64,000 nt of DNA from the NCBI GenBank assembly GCA_958295815.1, contig OY282374.1, positions 186,001 to 250,000 on the forward strand. Direction: 5' to 3'. A program made the translations under genes and the position numbers. The first letter of the stretch is position 1. Each line of letters opens with the position of its first letter. The notes under the pieces were generated by a model. That model did not search any database, had not been told where the DNA came from, and saw only the letters and a program-made list of their open reading frames with translations. Shown piece after piece: positions 19,278 to 28,323 of the stretch. This stretch comes from Candidatus Poribacteria bacterium. Lineage in GTDB: Bacteria > Poribacteria > WGA-4E > WGA-3G.

Positions 19278-21050
19278 CTAATCGGATGAGACCTTCTTGT
19301 AGCCTTTAGGCAGAGGTTTCCCCGCAACGAGTGCAGCTTTCAATGGACGAACATGTCGGCAGCTACCGCGGTGCGTGAAGCCGGGACAATCGCACGTTAC
19401 GTCAACTCCAACAACTTCCAGCGTATAAACCTTACCTTGTTGGGATGAACTCTCGGCGTGATAGGCGTTCCGCTCGGGACCAGCGAGGACTTGTGCGAGC
19501 GTGCGGATGGCTTCTTCGGAATATGGACGTAACTGTGCACGAGTGGCTTCACGGAGATGCGGAGCGTTCTCTTCAAGGTAAGTGTTGCTTGCTTCTTGAA
19601 GTACATCCAGCAGCTGCGATTCCTCAACTTCGTCGGTATGTACGGAGAGCGCATTCATCATCCGCTTGAGTTCGCTGAGGACATCGGTTTGAACCTCGCC
19701 GTCTTCACCGGGTATTAATAAGGTCCCTTCAACGAGAGCATCCATCAACGCAGCTTTCGTTTCTAATACAGTCTTGACGAATTCGTCTACTGTGCCGCGT
19801 GCTATCATATACGTGACATTAACGGTCCCTGTCTGTCCGATACGATAAGCGCGATCCTCCGCTTGCCAGTGGTTCGCTGGCACCCAGTCTAAGTCGTTAA
19901 AAACAACTTGTCGTCCGGCGGTTAAATTGATTCCCACACCCGCAACGTGCATATTTGCGATGAAGAGTTTAACGTTTTCATCATTTTGAAACTGATCAAC
20001 GCGGTTTTGCCGTTCTTCTACCGGAACCTCTCCAGAGACGAAAACAGCTCGGTCGCCGAAGTGTTTGTGGAAACGCTCCATTGTGTTGAGAAAAGTGGTG
20101 AAAAGAATAACCTTTTCACCCTGTTCCAGGGCGTTTTCGACAAATTTAATAGTGTGTCGGCACTTGGCGAAAGCAAGTTTACGCCGGGCAGTGGTAAGTC
20201 TGCCAACCGCCTGTCGTCGCTCCGAATTTTCAGTCATATCAGTAGATTCGGGTGCGTCAAATTTGGTTAAGAACTCTCGGACAGCGTTATTGAAGTGCTG
20301 AATAGCGACCGGATGAAGTTCGACATCTAACCATGTTCGCACTTTAGGCGGGAGATCCAACACCTCATTTTTTGTGCGTCGCAGCATCACCCCGTGGAGT
20401 TGAACGGTTAATTCCTCAATATTGCTTGCACCATCTGCTACTAACCCGTATTTTCCCTGATAGGCATCACAATAGCGTTTAGCGAAACTGAGGAAACTTT
20501 TACCGAGTGGGTGGTTCATCAGTTGCAAGAGCGGGAAAAGGTCACGCGGGCGATTGGTCATCGGGGTGCCGGTTAGCGCGTGGACTATCGGTTCATGCTG
20601 GATTGACTTCACCAATTTAGCACCATTCCGGCTGCGTTGGCTCTGGTGGTTTTTCAGATAATGCGCTTCGTCGAATACAACGCCCTTCCATTCAAAGGCG
20701 AGGAGACTTTCCATGTGTTTACCAAGGATCTCATAATTGATGATAACCCAATCTTGAAAATCGGTTGACGGGAGCGGTTCAGGTCCGACGACAGCTGGTT
20801 TGGCTGTCGGAAGAACAATTTCAATTTCACGTGCCCAGTTCCGCTTGACAGAGGCAGGACAAATCACGAGATAGGGACCTTTCGCTTCTGCTTCAACCAT
20901 CGCGATAACGGATTGCCGCGTTTTGCCAAGTCCCATGTCGTCGGCGAGGAGCGCACGTTGACGACCCAGCAAAAAAGCAACGCCTTCTATCTGATGTGGA
21001 TAGAGACCTTGGGCAATCTCTTCCGCACGTGTGAGCACGGCTTGCTGCAT
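19278..21050 (-). CDS. SNF2-family DEAD/DEAH helicase with C-terminal SWIM zinc finger
   Basis: A 590-residue SWI2/SNF2 ATPase. Walker A is DDMGLGKT (37-44), the DEAH-type box is DEAHYLKN, and LTGTPMTNRPRDLF and FTTFLNTMERF mark the following helicase motifs. Motif V-VI is present as WVPANHWQAEDRAYRIGQ. The C-terminus has CDCPGFTHRGSCRHV, a SWIM zinc finger (CxC...CxH) that binds DNA or protein. The start at 21050 (MQQAVLTRAEE, AGGGG upstream) was chosen over a TTG nine codons earlier. It begins 10 bp after the VWA-gene stop, so the two are probably cotranslated. Such proteins remodel protein-DNA complexes; its specific task here is unknown. It converges on the large helicase-like gene with a 38-bp gap. 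Confidence 0.92.
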   Translation of the reverse strand: MQQAVLTRAEEIAQGLYPHQIEGVAFLLGRQRALLADDMGLGKTRQSVIAMVEAEAKGPYLVICPASVKRNWAREIEIVLPTAKPAVVGPEPLPSTDFQDWVIINYEILGKHMESLLAFEWKGVVFDEAHYLKNHQSQRSRNGAKLVKSIQHEPIVHALTGTPMTNRPRDLFPLLQLMNHPLGKSFLSFAKRYCDAYQGKYGLVADGASNIEELTVQLHGVMLRRTKNEVLDLPPKVRTWLDVELHPVAIQHFNNAVREFLTKFDAPESTDMTENSERRQAVGRLTTARRKLAFAKCRHTIKFVENALEQGEKVILFTTFLNTMERFHKHFGDRAVFVSGEVPVEERQNRVDQFQNDENVKLFIANMHVAGVGINLTAGRQVVFNDLDWVPANHWQAEDRAYRIGQTGTVNVTYMIARGTVDEFVKTVLETKAALMDALVEGTLLIPGEDGEVQTDVLSELKRMMNALSVHTDEVEESQLLDVLQEASNTYLEENAPHLREATRAQLRPYSEEAIRTLAQVLAGPERNAYHAESSSQQGKVYTLEVVGVDVTCDCPGFTHRGSCRHVRPLKAALVAGKPLPKGYKKVSSD

Positions 21051-21060
21051 GAAATTTCCC

Positions 21061-22035
21061 CTACCTACCCCTATCAACGAGCCACAAATCGCCTGCGCTA
21101 ACGGTAGCGAGTTGCTTCAACATCACTGCCCCCGGGAAATTCGGTGCCATTCCGATCCCCATAGCGAAAATACGTCCGTTGCCCGTAGCGTGTTCGCCGA
21201 CAAGGGTGAGATCTGGTCCTGCGATCGTGGTAGGAATACCGTCGCTAAAGAGGACAACAAGAGTAGGCGCAGTCTTCGCAGTCTCTGTCAAGGCGGTTAG
21301 CATGTCGTGGTCGGTACCTTTTACGTTAATTTTAGGTTGGATATTGGCAAGATAAGCCGACGCTGTGCTTACCGTATCTTCTGTCACAGGAACAAAATCG
21401 CCTTGGTAGACCGCAAGTTCCGTGCTAAACGCCACGACATTGAAACTATCGTGTGGCTCAAGGAAGGTTAGTGAATTTCGCATGAGGTCTATAATCCGTT
21501 TAAGTTTGTGTGGCGGGAGGTTTTGCATGCTGGCTGAGAGATCGATACAGTAGACGATACGCTGCGGTCCCTCTTGTGCTTCAATGAATTTCACTAATCT
21601 GCTTTTGAAACGTGCTTTTTCTTTCGGTCGTTTTTTGAAGGGACGTTCAACAACCCTCTGCACACGTGGCGTATCGTCAAATTCGACAGACGTTGTGGCG
21701 GGTCCAATGGGTTCTCCCAGATCGTTGGAATCGAACTGTTGGAAGGGTGCGGCTTCCTCCGCAGAGACGACCCCGCGGGTGGTAGCAGGCTGATTGCTCG
21801 TCAGGATTTTCAATCGTGGTTGGTTGGTATTACGGGTCCTTCTCTGTGTGGCGCGTACACGTTTCCGTCGTGGTATGCGCCTGACTTTCGGTTTCTCTTC
21901 CGTGATGAATATAGCGTTGATATTATCGGTATTTCGCTGTGGGTTCGTCCCAAACCAGTAGAAAAGTCCAAGCCCCCCAATGCCGAGGTGTAATAGAACT
22001 GAAATAAGAAATGCTTTGCTGGATTTTGACTTCAT
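21061..22035 (-). CDS. Membrane-anchored von Willebrand factor A domain protein
   Basis: A 324-residue protein with one N-terminal membrane segment (about 9-29), a basic Arg/Lys-rich linker (about 49-75) and a VWA domain from about residue 158 to the end. The MIDAS motif DLSAS (165-169) is intact, with Thr in KGTDHDM and Asp in LFSDG as further metal ligands. The VWA domain would face the periplasm if the basic linker follows normal export. The start has AAGGAA upstream. Coupling to an SNF2 helicase 10 bp downstream is odd for a membrane protein. Its partner is unknown. Confidence 0.85.
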   Translation of the reverse strand: MKSKSSKAFLISVLLHLGIGGLGLFYWFGTNPQRNTDNINAIFITEEKPKVRRIPRRKRVRATQRRTRNTNQPRLKILTSNQPATTRGVVSAEEAAPFQQFDSNDLGEPIGPATTSVEFDDTPRVQRVVERPFKKRPKEKARFKSRLVKFIEAQEGPQRIVYCIDLSASMQNLPPHKLKRIIDLMRNSLTFLEPHDSFNVVAFSTELAVYQGDFVPVTEDTVSTASAYLANIQPKINVKGTDHDMLTALTETAKTAPTLVVLFSDGIPTTIAGPDLTLVGEHATGNGRIFAMGIGMAPNFPGAVMLKQLATVSAGDLWLVDRGR

Positions 22036-22132
22036 TTTTTAGTCTGGTTCCTTGTTAACGGACTTCAGCTGTAAGGCGTGTTAAGTTTATGATGCAAAGT
22101 TTAGCAGATTTGATTCAGGGTGTCAAGTTTTG

Positions 22133-22164
22133 CGACACCATGCCCACGAACAGACATGGTGTCG
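22133..22164 (-). terminator. Strong hairpin just after the Ycf48-repeat gene
   Basis: CGACACCATG (22133-22142) and CATGGTGTCG (22155-22164) form a perfect 10-bp stem with a 12-nt loop, 10 bp past the stop codon on the minus strand. There is no T tract, so it may act as an mRNA-stabilising or partial terminator hairpin between the Ycf48 and VWA genes. Confidence 0.4.
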
Positions 22165-22174
22165 ATCGCATAAC

Positions 22175-25100
22175 CTATCGCATTGACATCTGCTCCTGCG
22201 TCTCTAACTTCCGACGCAGGACGACACCCCACTGCCCAACAACCCATAACGCCTTACCGTCCTTGGAACGTGTAATAATGTAGAGGTTGTTGTCAATATC
22301 GGTGTGTTCCTGTTCCCACGTTTCACCGCCGTCGGTTGAGTGGATAATTATCCCCGCTTCGCCGACCGCATAGATTTCCTGTTCAGAGAGTGCGATGATC
22401 CCATGAAGCGTTTTGTTAATGCCCGTCAATTTAGGCTCCCAATTGAAGCCACCATCGGTAGTCTTTAGGATAATGCCAGCTTCACCAGCTGCCCATCCTG
22501 TCCGCTTGGCAATAAATGAAACGGCATTAAGATCATAATTCGACTTGGTTTCGTGCATCCGCCAATACTCGCCACCGTTAATGGTGCGCTGGGTCACCCC
22601 ACTTTGCCCAACAGCCCAGCCGAGCGGTGCGAATGACATATCCACATCTGTAAGTGGGTCGTTTGCGGTCGTACGCTGCGGTGTCCACGTCGGACCACCA
22701 TCTTTGTTATGGATGATTTGTCCCATTCTACCGACAGCCCAGCCTTCAGAAAACTTTCCAAAATCGACATCGTTCAGCGAGAATGTTCCTGGAGGATCAC
22801 CTTCCATGAATGGCGGCTGTACAGGTGTGTCGCCTGCAGTCCAAGTCGCGCCATCTGTGGTATAGAGGACGGTCCCGTCGCGTTGCATCGTCCAACCCCA
22901 TTTGGGTTCGAGGCTGGCGAAATGTATACCGATAAGACGCTGACGCGTTCGGCTCGGGAGCGATTCCCATGTCTGTCCGCCGTCTTGTGTTTCCAGTAAA
23001 ACACCACTATCTCCTGCTATCCAACCGTTTTTGTCATCGTAGAAAAGGACTTCTCGGAAGTCGTTGCGCTGTGCCTCGCCGAGTTGGCGTTCCCATGTTT
23101 GTCCGCCGTCTGCGGTGTGGTAAATACTACCGCCTCTGCCAACTGCCCATGCATGTTCTGCATCGAGAAAATACACACTGGCGACTCGCTGACCGGCCCG
23201 TCTACGTCTTCTTGGAGGTTCTTCTGGTGGTGGCGGTGTTTGTTGTTGCGCTGTCGGACGCTGTGGGGTCGCACGTTCTGCGTTCGGCGGGAGTTCGCCC
23301 TCAGGTGCGAAACGTCCCGGACGTTGTCTTTGTGCTCGAAGCCGATTTTGAATTTCTTCTGGCGTCTCGTCGTACGCTAACGTCGGTCCGTCCGCCATTT
23401 CTTCGCCATCTTCTTCTGCTTTCTCTTCTTGCTCGAATTCTTCGGGTATCGCTGGGTCGATTTCTCCCAAGGCGAATATATCAATCTCCCCATCATTTCC
23501 AGTATCAACATCATCACCGGTATCAACAGGAACCGCGTTCCAAGTTAGCCCCTGATCCGCGGTAATGTATGCACCACCGCCACCGAGTCCCCATGCTTCT
23601 TTGTCGGAGCGGAATGTGATACGTCGTAAACCGCTTATGCTCTGGGTCGTAGTTTGCAGTCTCCATGTTTCGCCCCCGTCTTCGGTCAACAAAGAGTTCC
23701 CGTTGCCCATAACAACCCAACCGTGGGTTTCGTCGACGAAGTGGACGGCGACGCCAGGCTGATTCGTTTTCGCCTGAATCTTCCAGTAATCACCACCATT
23801 AACAGTGTGGAGGATAAACCCACCGTCTCGACGTTGCGGCGTGACTGCCCACCCAACCTGACTATTGATAAAGTGAATATCGGTGATGTTTGCCATGGTC
23901 GTTCCGGTTTTTTGGATTTTCCACGTTTGTCCACCATCAGTCGTGTGTAAGATTTCCCCAATTCTAGCCCCGAGCCAGCCCTCGTCAGCGTTTAGGAAGT
24001 GCATCATACTAACGCGCGGTAGGTTCTGCTTGGTTGCTTGAAGAATCGGATGCCACGTTTCACCACCGTCTTGCGTCTGGAGTAGGATGCCGTTTCCAAG
24101 AATGCGTCCGTGTTTTTCATCAACGAATTCTACCTCACGCAAATCATCACTGACTCCACTATGTTGTGGTAGCCAAGTTTTTCCGCCGTCTGTAGTGTGT
24201 GCGATTGCGCCATCGGAACCAACTGCCCATCCGTTTTGTGCATCTGTGAAATGGGTATCTGCAAAGTCGGTTCTCCAAGTAGCCTGTCGGAGAATGTCCC
24301 AATGGTAAACAACAGGTTCAATCTCGGTATCCTCTTCAGCAGTGATAATCTCCACCTCTTCGGCAACCGGTGGTAGCTTAGCAGGCAATTCCGCTTCTTC
24401 AACGGAGTAGCGCATCGCTATTCCGCCCTTACCCACTGCCACAACACCGTTAGGGGAGAGAGCCAACCCGTAAAGATCATTGTCAGTACCACTTTCTTGG
24501 GGTTCCCATTTTTCACCACCGTTGACGGTAGTAAGCATAACGCCGTTGTCACCGACGATCAATCCGTGCTGTGCGTCGGCAAAATAGAGTTTATTTAGAT
24601 TCTCTTGTGTACGACTACGCTGGAAATTCCATCTTTTGCCACCATTTTTCGTATGTAAAATCTCTCCGAATTGTCCGATGATCCATCCTGTATTTTCGTC
24701 TGTAAAATAAACGGCATAGAGTTCATTGAAAGTGCCGGTTTGCTGTTGGGTCCAACTGAGACCACCGTCTTCGGTCGCCAGACAAACACCGGGCCATCCG
24801 ATAGCCCAACCCTTCTTGTCATTAAGAAAAAATACACCCTTCAACATGAGAGAGAGAAAATCTCCAACTGCTGTTTGAGGAAGCCACGTTTGCCCGCCGT
24901 CAATTGTATGTAAAATGGTCCCCATGTCTCCGACCGCCCAACCGACTTGAGAACTAATAAAGTGGACGGAACGGAGCGTAAATGCCGAAGTGCTGCGCTG
25001 ACGTTCCCAGTTTGCACCACCATCGTTGGTATGGACGATGAGTCCGCGTTCACCGACCGCCCAACCGTGTTTATCGGTAGCAAAATAGATGTTCCAAATG

Positions 25101-26272
25101 CCATCCCAGATATCTGTCTCAACCTCATTCCACGTTTGTCCGCCATCATTGCTCATTGCCATAGTGCCGCGCCTACCGACTGCGATTGCGCGATTAGCAT
25201 CGGTAAACTGGACATTTTGCAGGTCGTTGGCAGTCGTGCCACTGGTCATTTCCCATGTAGCCCCTGCATCCGTTGTGTGCAAAATCGTGCCATACCACCC
25301 AACTGCCCATGCCTCTTTGGGGGTGGTAAACTGGATACCGGTCAAATTGTTTTCCGTGCCGCTATCCATTAATTGCCAGTTATCGCCACCATCTTCAGTG
25401 CGGGTGATAAAACCGACATCTGCCACGGCGACTCCATAATTTTCATCTGTGAAATGGATACTATTGATGGTGTCTCGGACGTGTCCATTAATCAAAGGGA
25501 TGCGACTGTCTTGGCGTTCCCAGTTTATGCCGCTTGTCGTAGTATGAAAGATGGACCCGTCGCTACCAACAATCCACCCCTCATTATCATTGACGAAGAA
25601 AACTTGTTTATTGTCGTTAATCATCCGATCGCGTTCGCCTTCAAAACGGTTGCTCTGTTCTCGCCATGACTCACCCGCTGTTTGAGTATAAAAAATCTTA
25701 TCATGTGTGCCGACGACCCAACCTTTTGAATCGTCAACGAACCAGACACCGTTGAGCAGGAACTCGCTGACATACTCGTAACGTTTCCACTCTTTTCCGC
25801 CGTTCTCGGTATAGAGGACATCCGAATCTTCACCAACAATCCACCCCTCTTTTGAATTGGCGAAAAACACATCCTTGAGCATCGCAGAAGTGCCGCTCCG
25901 TTGCAGGGTCCAATGTTTCCCACCATCGTCGGTTGTCGCGATTAACCCCTCATCACCGACCGCCCATCCGTAGTTCGCGTTCGTAAAATAGACCGCCTTG
26001 AAGTCCAAGGTCGCATCTTCCATGCGATATCCTGGTCCGGTTGTATCAACTTCCTGTTGCTTCCACGTTTTACCACCATCTGCGGTATGGATGATGAGTC
26101 CCTGTTCCCCGACAATCCAGCCCTGTTTATGATTGACGAAGTGCAAATCTGTAAAATGTGTCTCCCAATCCGCTTTCCGGGTCGCCTCCATCTTCACACA
26201 ACCGTTAAACAGGATCAAGATACCAAGCAGAAACGCTATGGTGAGAAGATTCAAATTACGTGTCAAACCCAT
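22175..26272 (-). CDS. Giant lipoprotein made of about 28 Ycf48/BNR-type propeller repeats
   Basis: A 1365-residue protein starting after a perfect GGAGG. The N-terminus (LLGILILFNGCVKMEA) is a lipoprotein-type signal. The mature chain is built almost entirely of units with the pattern GWAVGxxGxIxHTxDGGxTW, as in Ycf48/HCF136 photosystem assembly factors and sialidase-type propellers. I count about 28, of which the 14th and 28th are degenerate. Two linkers interrupt the array: an acidic/Pro one at about 610-650, and a long acidic then Pro/Arg-rich one at about 910-1035 (with PPPPEEPPRRRRR). Ycf48 has only seven blades, so this would form several propellers in series. The organism shows no photosynthesis genes here. 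A scaffold or binding role at the cell surface or periplasm is inferred. Confidence 0.85.
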   Translation of the reverse strand: MGLTRNLNLLTIAFLLGILILFNGCVKMEATRKADWETHFTDLHFVNHKQGWIVGEQGLIIHTADGGKTWKQQEVDTTGPGYRMEDATLDFKAVYFTNANYGWAVGDEGLIATTDDGGKHWTLQRSGTSAMLKDVFFANSKEGWIVGEDSDVLYTENGGKEWKRYEYVSEFLLNGVWFVDDSKGWVVGTHDKIFYTQTAGESWREQSNRFEGERDRMINDNKQVFFVNDNEGWIVGSDGSIFHTTTSGINWERQDSRIPLINGHVRDTINSIHFTDENYGVAVADVGFITRTEDGGDNWQLMDSGTENNLTGIQFTTPKEAWAVGWYGTILHTTDAGATWEMTSGTTANDLQNVQFTDANRAIAVGRRGTMAMSNDGGQTWNEVETDIWDGIWNIYFATDKHGWAVGERGLIVHTNDGGANWERQRSTSAFTLRSVHFISSQVGWAVGDMGTILHTIDGGQTWLPQTAVGDFLSLMLKGVFFLNDKKGWAIGWPGVCLATEDGGLSWTQQQTGTFNELYAVYFTDENTGWIIGQFGEILHTKNGGKRWNFQRSRTQENLNKLYFADAQHGLIVGDNGVMLTTVNGGEKWEPQESGTDNDLYGLALSPNGVVAVGKGGIAMRYSVEEAELPAKLPPVAEEVEIITAEEDTEIEPVVYHWDILRQATWRTDFADTHFTDAQNGWAVGSDGAIAHTTDGGKTWLPQHSGVSDDLREVEFVDEKHGRILGNGILLQTQDGGETWHPILQATKQNLPRVSMMHFLNADEGWLGARIGEILHTTDGGQTWKIQKTGTTMANITDIHFINSQVGWAVTPQRRDGGFILHTVNGGDYWKIQAKTNQPGVAVHFVDETHGWVVMGNGNSLLTEDGGETWRLQTTTQSISGLRRITFRSDKEAWGLGGGGAYITADQGLTWNAVPVDTGDDVDTGNDGEIDIFALGEIDPAIPEEFEQEEKAEEDGEEMADGPTLAYDETPEEIQNRLRAQRQRPGRFAPEGELPPNAERATPQRPTAQQQTPPPPEEPPRRRRRAGQRVASVYFLDAEHAWAVGRGGSIYHTADGGQTWERQLGEAQRNDFREVLFYDDKNGWIAGDSGVLLETQDGGQTWESLPSRTRQRLIGIHFASLEPKWGWTMQRDGTVLYTTDGATWTAGDTPVQPPFMEGDPPGTFSLNDVDFGKFSEGWAVGRMGQIIHNKDGGPTWTPQRTTANDPLTDVDMSFAPLGWAVGQSGVTQRTINGGEYWRMHETKSNYDLNAVSFIAKRTGWAAGEAGIILKTTDGGFNWEPKLTGINKTLHGIIALSEQEIYAVGEAGIIIHSTDGGETWEQEHTDIDNNLYIITRSKDGKALWVVGQWGVVLRRKLETQEQMSMR

Positions 26273-26429
26273 TGTTACCTCCGATTGTTTGTTCTTTCGT
26301 CACAGCCGAGAAGTCGATTAAATCTTTTTAGTGTCCGAAACAAGTTTCTTTTACCTGATGTCCTACGGCTTACAAAACTATCCTTAGATATTTAGACAAA
26401 CATCTTTAACTATTTGTTCGTTCTATTGG

Positions 26430-27320
26430 TTAATAACCGCTATTGTCCCCAAAAAGGTCAGAGCGAGCAACTGCAATGCCGATGGCAATAATGACGGGGA
26501 ACGCGATCGCTGCTATCTGGACAAGCGTAGAACGCCTCCCACCGAATCTCTGGACTGCTGCTATCTGTCCGATCCATGCTAAGGGAAGTGAAATCAGCAA
26601 TAAGATCGTACTTGCCGTTGGCACTTCCGCAAAAAAATGACCGTTCATCCAGATGCCAGCGAGTAAGAGTGTCACAATTGGGGACGCGCCGGACGGAAAA
26701 ACGAACCGCTGACTATTGTGCTGTAGAACAAGCGTGATAGCCCAACTCACGGCGAAAAGTGCTACTAAAATGCCACTGTGTTGTGCTAACCGCAAACTCC
26801 CAGAAAGCGCGAGAACCAAGGCAGTCCCACCGAAGATCCCGAAATATACGAACGGACAAGAAGCACCGGGTAGTAAGGTACTAAAACTTTGTTCCACGAG
26901 TCGCCAGAAAATAAATAGCGCGATGGCGAGGCACACCCACCAGATAATTCCTTCAACCTGTCCCCATGTATACTTAAACGTTGAGGATAGGAGGAGACGT
27001 GGTATAATAATCGAAACTGCCGCCTGTGCTATCCGTCTCCACAGAGCAGAATGCCAAAAACCGGCAACGATCAATCCGATGATAGCGAGATAACAGAGCC
27101 AATGTGTTCCCAATTTTGGTGGAAATGGCGGAAACCGTTCCAACCCGATATAACCAACGATATAGCCAACACCAAGTGCAGCAGCGATAAGCCAACCCGA
27201 AAATCCACCTTGTTCTTTTGCGTCTGCTTTGGAAGAGAGAGATCTCGCGAATATAAAAATCCCACCACCGATGATGGCTGGCAGGAGTAAACCGAGAAAC
27301 AGTTGCTGAATCAGGGACAT
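26430..27320 (-). CDS. Polytopic membrane protein of unknown function
   Basis: A 296-residue protein with about nine hydrophobic segments and short loops. The start at 27320 (MSLIQQLFLGLLLPAI) has GGAAGGAG upstream; the longer frame adds a basic stretch without a ribosome site. I see no conserved catalytic or transport motif. The chain is rich in Trp, Gly and Ala within the helices and ends with RSDLFGDNSGY. It lies between the Ycf48-repeat and YceI genes on the same strand, with 157- and 144-bp gaps. Confidence 0.7.
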   Translation of the reverse strand: MSLIQQLFLGLLLPAIIGGGIFIFARSLSSKADAKEQGGFSGWLIAAALGVGYIVGYIGLERFPPFPPKLGTHWLCYLAIIGLIVAGFWHSALWRRIAQAAVSIIIPRLLLSSTFKYTWGQVEGIIWWVCLAIALFIFWRLVEQSFSTLLPGASCPFVYFGIFGGTALVLALSGSLRLAQHSGILVALFAVSWAITLVLQHNSQRFVFPSGASPIVTLLLAGIWMNGHFFAEVPTASTILLLISLPLAWIGQIAAVQRFGGRRSTLVQIAAIAFPVIIAIGIAVARSDLFGDNSGY

Positions 27321-27464
27321 CGCGGATCTCCTTCCACGTGCTTTATTTATCGGAATGGTGTGCTTAGAAGCGCGCAATAGCAATTGGGACGCGTATATCT
27401 ATATTGCTTCGCTTCAAATAGCGTACCAAAGACTGTTACAGCGTTTTGGTGATTCGTGGGTGGA

Positions 27465-28082
27465 CTATTTCTGTATCGCTTCAATGGTGACGATAAGTCG
27501 GACGTCGTCGCTGACGGATCCTGCACCATAGGTCATGCCGAACTCACTCCGTTTAATCGTAAAGATACTCTCAAACCCAATCATGGATTCACCGCGTTGT
27601 CCTTTGCCTCTCCCTGTAATTGCGACATCTACTGTGATAGATTTCTTAACACCGAGTAACTCAATATCACCTGTGACCTCCAGCATGTCTTCTTTCCCTT
27701 CCTTCATATTCACTGTTGTGCTTTTGAAGGTGATGACTGGGAACTGCTTCGCACTGAAAAAGTCGGGGCTTCTGAGGTGCTGATCGCGTTTGTTGTTAGC
27801 CGTATCGACGCTCGCTGTTTTTATTTCAAATTCTACCGCACTTTTGGATATATCGGTTTCATCCATCGTAATTTTGCCGGTGAACTCATTGAATCTACCG
27901 TAGTTGTAGCTAATACCTTTGTGTTTTGCGCGAAAAAGTATCATTGAGTGGGCAGTATCAATTTCAAAAGCACCTGCGGCGTCTGCGAGTTGGACGCTGC
28001 CAGTGAAGCCGATGATGAGTAACGCTAAAACGAGACCTCCGATATAAGAAGTCTGTAGCTTACGACCTGAGTCTGTTTTCAT
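27465..28082 (-). CDS. YceI-like lipocalin-fold periplasmic protein
   Basis: A 205-residue exported protein. The signal peptide runs to about residue 36 (ending VQLADAAG). The YceI signature follows: FEIDTAHSMILFRAKH, FNEFTGKI, SVDTANNKRDQHLRSPDFFSAKQFPVITFKST, VTGDIELLGVKKSITVDV and the end strand VRLIVTIEAIQ. YceI proteins form a beta barrel that binds polyprenoid or amphiphilic molecules; base-induced and polyisoprenoid-binding members are known. AAGGAGA precedes the ATG. It is divergent from the cytochrome c/WD40 gene. Confidence 0.93.
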   Translation of the reverse strand: MKTDSGRKLQTSYIGGLVLALLIIGFTGSVQLADAAGAFEIDTAHSMILFRAKHKGISYNYGRFNEFTGKITMDETDISKSAVEFEIKTASVDTANNKRDQHLRSPDFFSAKQFPVITFKSTTVNMKEGKEDMLEVTGDIELLGVKKSITVDVAITGRGKGQRGESMIGFESIFTIKRSEFGMTYGAGSVSDDVRLIVTIEAIQK

Positions 28083-28211
28083 TGAGAAAAATCTCCTTAA
28101 ATTTTGTTAGATAGTTTGGTTTGACCAAAGTGTATTGCCTTACATAGGCAAGAAAGTATACCGTATTTTTTCACAGATGTCAACGAGAAATGTTCAGCCC
28201 TAAAGTTTTTC

Positions 28212-28241
28212 TTGAATTTCATTGTGAAAATGTAGTATAAT
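28212..28241 (+). promoter_or_regulatory. Promoter for the cytochrome c/WD40/HMA gene
   Basis: TTGAAT (28212-28217) and a perfect TATAAT (28236-28241) with an 18-bp spacer, about 80 bp before the ATG. Confidence 0.6.
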
Positions 28242-28323
28242 TACCAAAGAAATATGTTAACTGCGACATTCTTGGCGCAGCTCGCTATAGAACCATATCG
28301 TAACGAGTGGGGTTTCAACGCAT

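Noticed and set aside
15853..21050. DISARM, BREX or Druantia defence locus
   Set aside because: SNF2 helicase is present but the defining methylase, PglZ, phospholipase or DruE-type genes are not. The methyltransferase at 31394 is 10 kb away with unrelated neighbours.
22131..22167. tRNA or small structured RNA gene
   Set aside because: It is a simple hairpin of 10 bp with no cloverleaf or conserved RNA motif.
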